Part shown: in pieces, positions 58,915 to 64,000 of the stretch
How the letters are laid out: each line of letters starts with the position of its first letter
How positions within the stretch are numbered: the first letter of the stretch is position 1
NCBI GenBank assembly: GCA_030077755.1
Contig: JAQJZZ010000015.1
Span: 1,550,001-1,614,000 of the forward strand
Length of the DNA stretch: 64,000 nt
From: Filosporella fistucella
Lineage: Eukaryota; Ascomycota; Leotiomycetes; Helotiales
Direction of reading: 5' to 3'
Translations under genes and position numbers: made by a program
The notes under the pieces: generated by a model
The model's input: only the letters and a program-made list of their open reading frames with translations
What the model was told of the DNA's origin: nothing
Database searches by the model: none

Positions 58915-60139
58915 ATTTCACTGTATAATATCGGCCCTATTCGACTTTGTATGCATCAGCGAGGTTTGGAGATTGTGGGAGGCAAGGAGCATAGGCGTCT
59001 GTATACTAAAGAAATACCTGTGGAGACATACTCAGAATGTACATTTAGAATAGCTTATTTATGAACGAGGAAACTCTGCTCAACTGCTCGTGTTTTTATA
59101 CCATATGCTTCATAGGGTCGTTCCATTGGGTTTGCACTACACATTCTGGCACGAGGAATTATCCAAACCTTACCAGAACCCAACCTTTTTCTGTTTTCCT
59201 TTTTCATTTAGCCTGTGGACTTGTCAATGAAGACGAGATTCAATAATGGTCAATAGTGCAAATATTCCCTATTCGGTAGTTTGAATACTCGTCGGCATAT
59301 TTGACTTTGTACTCAATGGTCTGGACAAATGGTTTTGTGAGCTGATCAACTTACCCCCTGTTTCCCGCACAAGAAACCATAGACCAATCAGACTACCAAA
59401 CGTCCATGAGGCTTCTTCACTGGCTCTTCCTTCCATGCTTTGCACGATAGCACACGCATAGTCCCGTTACGGGGTTGATAGACTAACGTCTGTGTCGAGG
59501 CGCATTCACATCACATAGGCTTGTGAAAGTCACCCACAGGATCCTCACGATTGAGGTCATTGCGCCTTCATCACAGCTTGACTCAACGGTGGGCGGCTAA
59601 AATATTGACCCTCCTCTATTGCTCTCGACGAGAACAATACCTCTCCTAATTACTCGTATTACCTCTGTAGAGTTTATTAGCGTCTAATCTTTGCGACTCG
59701 GGCATATCAAATCCCAGGCCTTTTCAGGGGCCAAAATCGCTGCACGTTGCCGCAACCCTCGCAGGCACTATCAGAGTGATTGGGTGTCCGAATTAAGCTC
59801 AACCTTCCAAGAATCTCGAAAACACCACATTCACCACGTAATACACACATCTCTCTCCCTCGACAACACTAATCAACAGAAACTTGGACGACCATGAATT
59901 GCATGCAGGAACGTACGCCGACTCATTTCGATACGACAAGCTAAATTCTGTATCGACCACAACCCCTCCTCCGCACCTCGCAACAACACGTCAGATCTTC
60001 CCTGGCCATAGCCCCCACGTCCGCCTCCTTGAGCACGACTTTGCGGCACCAAAAAGCTTAAGAAACTTGCGCCTGCTCCTCGAGAGCTTCTCCGAACGGT
60101 CGAGAAGGGTAGGAGGACTATTATTTGGAGAAAGAAATC
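58915..60139. other. Intergenic between MDJ1 and BRO1
   Basis: MDJ1 3' flank then BRO1 promoter. The last 300 bases are C-rich, Lys/Ser-poor leader sequence. No gene or RNA recognised. Confidence 0.5.
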
Positions 60140-63100
60140 ATGCAGGCTCCCATGATATCCGCGCCTCTCAAGGCGACCAACGAGATAGACTGGATACAAC
60201 CTTTGAAGCAGTACATTCGACAAACGTACGGAGATGATCCAGAACGGTACGCAGAAGAGTGCGCTACACTGAATCGGTTGAGGCAAGACATGCGGGGCGC
60301 GGGGAAAGACAGTGCTGCTGGGAGAGACTTGCTATACAGATACTATGGGCAGTTGGAGCTGCTGGATTTAAGATTTCCGGTTGACGAGAATCATATCAAG
60401 ATCTCATTTACATGGTACATTTACCTCATCGTGAGCGGAAAGGGCACTAGCTAATCTTCCGAAGGTTCGATGCATTTACACACAAACCTACTTCTCAATA
60501 TTCACTGGCATATGAAAAGGCTTCAATCATCTTCAACATATCGGCTGTGTTGTCATGTCATGCAGCACATCAGACCCGGTCCGAAGACTCTGGCCTCAAG
60601 ACAGCTTACCATTCTTTCCAAGCGTCCGCGGGAATGTTCACATATATTAATGAAAACTTCCTACATGCTCCGTCCACTGATCTCAGTCGAGAAACGGTCA
60701 AAACCTTGATACAAATTATGCTGGCTCAGGGGCAAGAAGTATTCCTGGAGAAGCAAATTGCGGATGGAAAGAAAGTGGGATTATTGGCGAAGTTGGCAAG
60801 TCAAGCAGGTTACCTATACGCTCAGGCTGTCGAGGGCACCCAGGAAAATGTCAACAAGGCCATATTTGAGAAGGTTTGGCTTTTGGTAGTTCAGGTAAGC
60901 GTTAAGTCAGGTTTGTTCCTTTGCGATAGAATGACTTGTCCCTTAGCCTGGCGGAGGTAGAAGCATCGTACAGAACATAGCTAACAGGTTTGATAGATTA
61001 AAGCAAATTACATGACATCACTAGCTCAGTATTATCAGGCCCTCGCTGATGATGATGCCAATTCTCATGGTATAGCTATTTCCCGTCTGCAGGTCGCTGA
61101 AACAGCTATCAAGGAAGCAAGCAAGTTCGCAAACAGCTTTCCAGGAAATGTGCCAGCAAACTCAAATCTGACCTCGGAAACTGGAGCTTCGTTGGTCGAA
61201 ATTACGAGACGCCATTCAACAAATGTTCAAGAAAAGCTCTCAGAGCTTATCAAGGACAATGATTACATCTATCACCAGACCGTCCCAGCAGAGGCGGCAC
61301 TCTCGGTAATACCTAAATTGCCAGCTGCAAAGGCAATACCTGTCAGTGAACTTTATGCTGGGCAAGATATCCAGCGAATCACCGGTCCTGATATCTTTCA
61401 AAAAATCGTTCCTATGTCTGTAACGGAGTCTGCCAGCTTGTACGATGAAGAGAAAGCGAAATTAGTTCGGGCCGAGACAGAGCGTGTGGAAACTGCCAAT
61501 AGCGAGATGGCTGCAAGCTTGGATTACTTGAGACTACCAGGAGCTTTACAGGTTCTGAAAGGTGGCTTTGACCAAGAGTTGTCTGCCGACGACGAGTTCA
61601 GAGGCTGGTGCGATGATGTTGCGAACCATGATACCCCTCCTTCGACGTTTGATTTTTTGAAGTCTAGCAAAGAGAGCATCGTTAGTGTTCTTGAAAGGAG
61701 TACAAAACAGCTAGATATGGAGGAGAGTGTTTGCGAAAAGATGCGCTCGAAATACGAAGGAGACTGGACTCAACAGCCCAGCTCGAGGTTGACTTCGACT
61801 CTTAGAAGTGACATTCGAAACTATCGTGATGCCTTGGAAGAAGCTGCTCGTAGCGACAGCCAGCTGTATTCGAAGATGCGCCAGCATGAAGTCGATTTTG
61901 ATGAGATGCGGTCAGCTGGGGAAACTGGAGAAGCAGACGTCTTATTCCAAAAAGCACTGATCCAGGTTGGCGGAAAGTCGAGAAATAATGTCGGTAGTCC
62001 TATTGCAGGGAATCTGCTGGATGATGACTTTGAAGACGGTGGTCTCAGCGTTATGGATCAGGTCAATAAAGTGGAAGAAATTCTTAAAAAGCTGAACCTG
62101 TTGAAGCGTGAGAGATCACAAGTGCTGAAGGACCTGAAGGAAAAGGTATATTCTCCATATTCCACAGCAATAACCTTGCTTATGCGCCACTAGGTACACA
62201 ACGATGATATCTCACAGGTCCTGATTCTCAACAAAAAATCGATTTCCAATTACGAAAATCAACTTTTTCAAGCAGAATTGGAAAAGTTTAGACCACACCA
62301 AAATCGACTGCTCGCTGCTAATCATAAGCAATCTTCACTCATGAAAGAGCTTACATCTACTTTCAATGCCTTGCTACAGGACAAGCGGGTGAGATCAGAG
62401 CAGAGCAAATACGAAAGCATCACACGACAGCGCACATCTGTGATATCCAAATATAAGCGTATATATCAAGAGTTTTTGGATCTTGAGGCCGGCCTACAAG
62501 CTGCGAAGCAATGGTACAGCGAGATGAAAGACACAGTGGATAGCCTCGACAAAAACGTCGAAACATTTGTCAATAACCGTCGCTCCGAAGGAGCTTCACT
62601 TCTCAGCCAGATCGAACAAGACCGGAGTGGTCAGGCTGACCGAGAGCGCGATCGACTTCGGGGACTTATGGAGAGGATGTCAATGGATCCATCAACATCC
62701 CCTTCGTTGAACAAACCACCTCGAGCCCAGTCACTTCAGTTCACCTCGCCTTCTCCAACCGCGAGATATCCTCAGACGAATTTCGCGGGACAGTATCAAG
62801 TCACTACCTCACCACCGCCTCAGCCGCAATCTGCTCACCCCTCATTCGCACCTCCTCAGAATGGTGGTTTCTTCCCAGCTCAGCCACCTTCCAGATCAGA
62901 ATCTCAATATGCATACGCTCCACAGAAGGCAAATCCGCCTCAAGAAGGCTACAACCCGGGCATGTACCCGCCCGTGTCGCCCCCGCCAACACAAACATCC
63001 TTCTCTCAAAACCAACAGAATTTCCAGCGTCCAATGCACCAACAGCCTCCCAGCCAACAGTACATGCCCCCCGGATACATTCCCCCGCCCCCACCACGCG

Positions 63101-63252
63101 GGCCGCCCCCACTTGGACCCCAGCAGACCTTCCAACAGCCCGGTGCGCCTCCAGTGACTGGCCACGACTACGGATACAGTAATCAACAACGCGGTGGGCC
63201 GCAACAACAAAATTCGAGTGATCCTTGGGCTGGGCTGAATGCATGGAAATAG
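60140..63252 (+). CDS. BRO1: BRO1, class E vacuolar protein-sorting protein
   Basis: Bro1 binds ESCRT-III (Snf7) at endosomes and recruits the deubiquitinase Doa4 during multivesicular-body sorting. Exons 60140-60414, 60465-60894, 60997-62145 and 62194-63252 give 970 aa. The Bro1 domain (about 1-380) starts MQAPMISAPLKATNEIDWIQ and includes YGDDPERYAEECATLNRLRQ, FDAFTHKPTSQYSLAYEKAS and LAQYYQALADDDANSHGIAI. The V-shaped coiled-coil region (about 385-760) includes NDDISQVLILNKKSISNYEN. The C-terminal ~190 residues are Pro/Gln-rich with PPPPPRGPPPLGPQQ. Its length and the HNDDI-type arm identify BRO1 rather than PalA/Rim20, whose pathway is pH signalling. The 48-102 nt introns all have standard ends. 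Confidence 0.94.
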
Positions 63253-63288
63253 GAAAACAGGGAAGAATGGACAGATGGATGAGGCAAG

Positions 63289-63327
63289 CAAGGGAAGGAA
63301 GGAAGGAAGGAAGAAAGGAAGAAAGAA
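63289..63327. repeat. GGAA/GAAA purine microsatellite
   Basis: Runs of GGAA and AAAGGAAG units directly after the BRO1 stop codon. Confidence 0.75.
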
Positions 63328-63945
63328 CGGGGACTGGAAATATGGGAATAACAGCGCATATATGCATCGATTGGAGCAATGGTTGATATTATGGGGATTG
63401 ACGCGATGCAGATGTGATTACGAGCCTGAAGTTTAGGTAGACTTGCTTTGAGTAATGGAAAATCTGGCACTGGAATCGATTTACTCATATGCATAATCGA
63501 GCTACTTTTTGTTTGGCACATCGAAATATTGTAGGCTAAGAAGCTGGTGGTGCAAGGTTATCTCGTTATATGGTCGTCTGCCTTCTTGGATGCACAAGTC
63601 CAGAATCAAGCACAATGGTAACAGTAAGTGTGGGTATGGAATCAAAATACGCCTCGCAAAAGTGGTCACCACAAATCCACTGCAAAAACTCATCACGAAA
63701 CGAGATCACTAAAAATGGAACCTATTTGAACTCCTCAAAACCCGCTGTCATGTCATTTGATTGTACTATACACCAAGGCGAAGCCTCTTGCTACATAATC
63801 ATTGAATATACCCAACATGCAAACCCCGAAACCCGTCGCCAGGCGAAGCTCCAAACCAGCTAACTATATTACTCCCAAGCTTCGAATATGCATGTAAAGG
63901 TAGCAGTACGTAGAAATAAAAAGGTATGAAAATAAAGCCTCAAGC

Positions 63946-63966
63946 TGTGGTGGTGGTGGTGGTGGT
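63946..63966. repeat. TGG trinucleotide repeat
   Basis: Seven TGG units in a row near the window edge. Confidence 0.8.
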
Positions 63967-64000
63967 CGCTGCTAAAGAGTTAGGAGCAAGTCTGTCATTA

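Larger units (their letters stand above)
63253..64000. other. BRO1 3' flank to window edge
   Basis: Contains two microsatellites (listed) and no convincing gene. A 97-codon plus-strand frame at 63570-63863 is without recognisable content. Confidence 0.5.

Overview
This is a nuclear segment of a filamentous ascomycete. Genes lie on both strands, most are split by 45-70 nt GT-AG introns, and their products are typical of Pezizomycotina (FlbA-type RGS protein, phocein-like MOB protein, a DUF7053-like protein, C2H2/fungal-trans regulator, GH45 endoglucanase). The overall look suggests Leotiomycetes (Botrytis/Sclerotinia relatives), but that is inference. No rRNA, convincing tRNA, CRISPR array or intact transposon was seen.

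Layout. 0-16 kb is gene-dense and mostly housekeeping: the 3' part of eIF5B, a GH13 maltase, a GT90 glycosyltransferase divergent from the nucleoporin SEH1, an RBR ubiquitin ligase, a two-exon orphan gene, and a COG0523 zinc metallochaperone (ZNG1 type) divergent from a MOB4/phocein-like STRIPAK protein. 16-25 kb holds a DUF7053-like gene, two small GPI-anchored surface proteins and a Ser/Arg-rich protein of unknown function. 25-27.5 kb is the FlbA-like RGS/DEP regulator. To its right lie about 10 kb (27.5-37.8 kb) with no recognisable family; inside it two small spliced ORFs (35.3-36.0 kb) can be read.

37.7-51.7 kb holds CDC73 (PAF1 complex), a probable four-TM SUR7/PalI-like protein, a secreted alpha/beta-hydrolase with six exons, an ICMT-like methyltransferase, a GH45 endoglucanase and a 1065-aa C2H2/fungal-trans transcription factor. 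That regulator is followed by 3.9 kb of low-complexity upstream DNA. 55.6-63.3 kb returns to housekeeping: SAP30-like HDAC subunit, mitochondrial DnaJ (MDJ1) and the ESCRT-associated BRO1.

There is no biosynthetic gene cluster or defence system. Functional themes are chromatin/transcription (CDC73, SAP30, C2H2 factor), signalling (RGS, MOB), protein and endosome quality control (RBR, MDJ1, BRO1) and extracellular carbohydrate or surface functions (GH45, hydrolase, GPI proteins). The most notable observations are: a 12-nt microexon plus a GC-AG intron splitting the P-loop in the ZNG1-like gene; a hydrophobic segment inserted inside the IBR zinc domain of the RBR ligase; several small orphan genes visible only when introns are spliced out; and long repeat-bearing upstream regions of two regulators that share a TACGGAGTA-like word.
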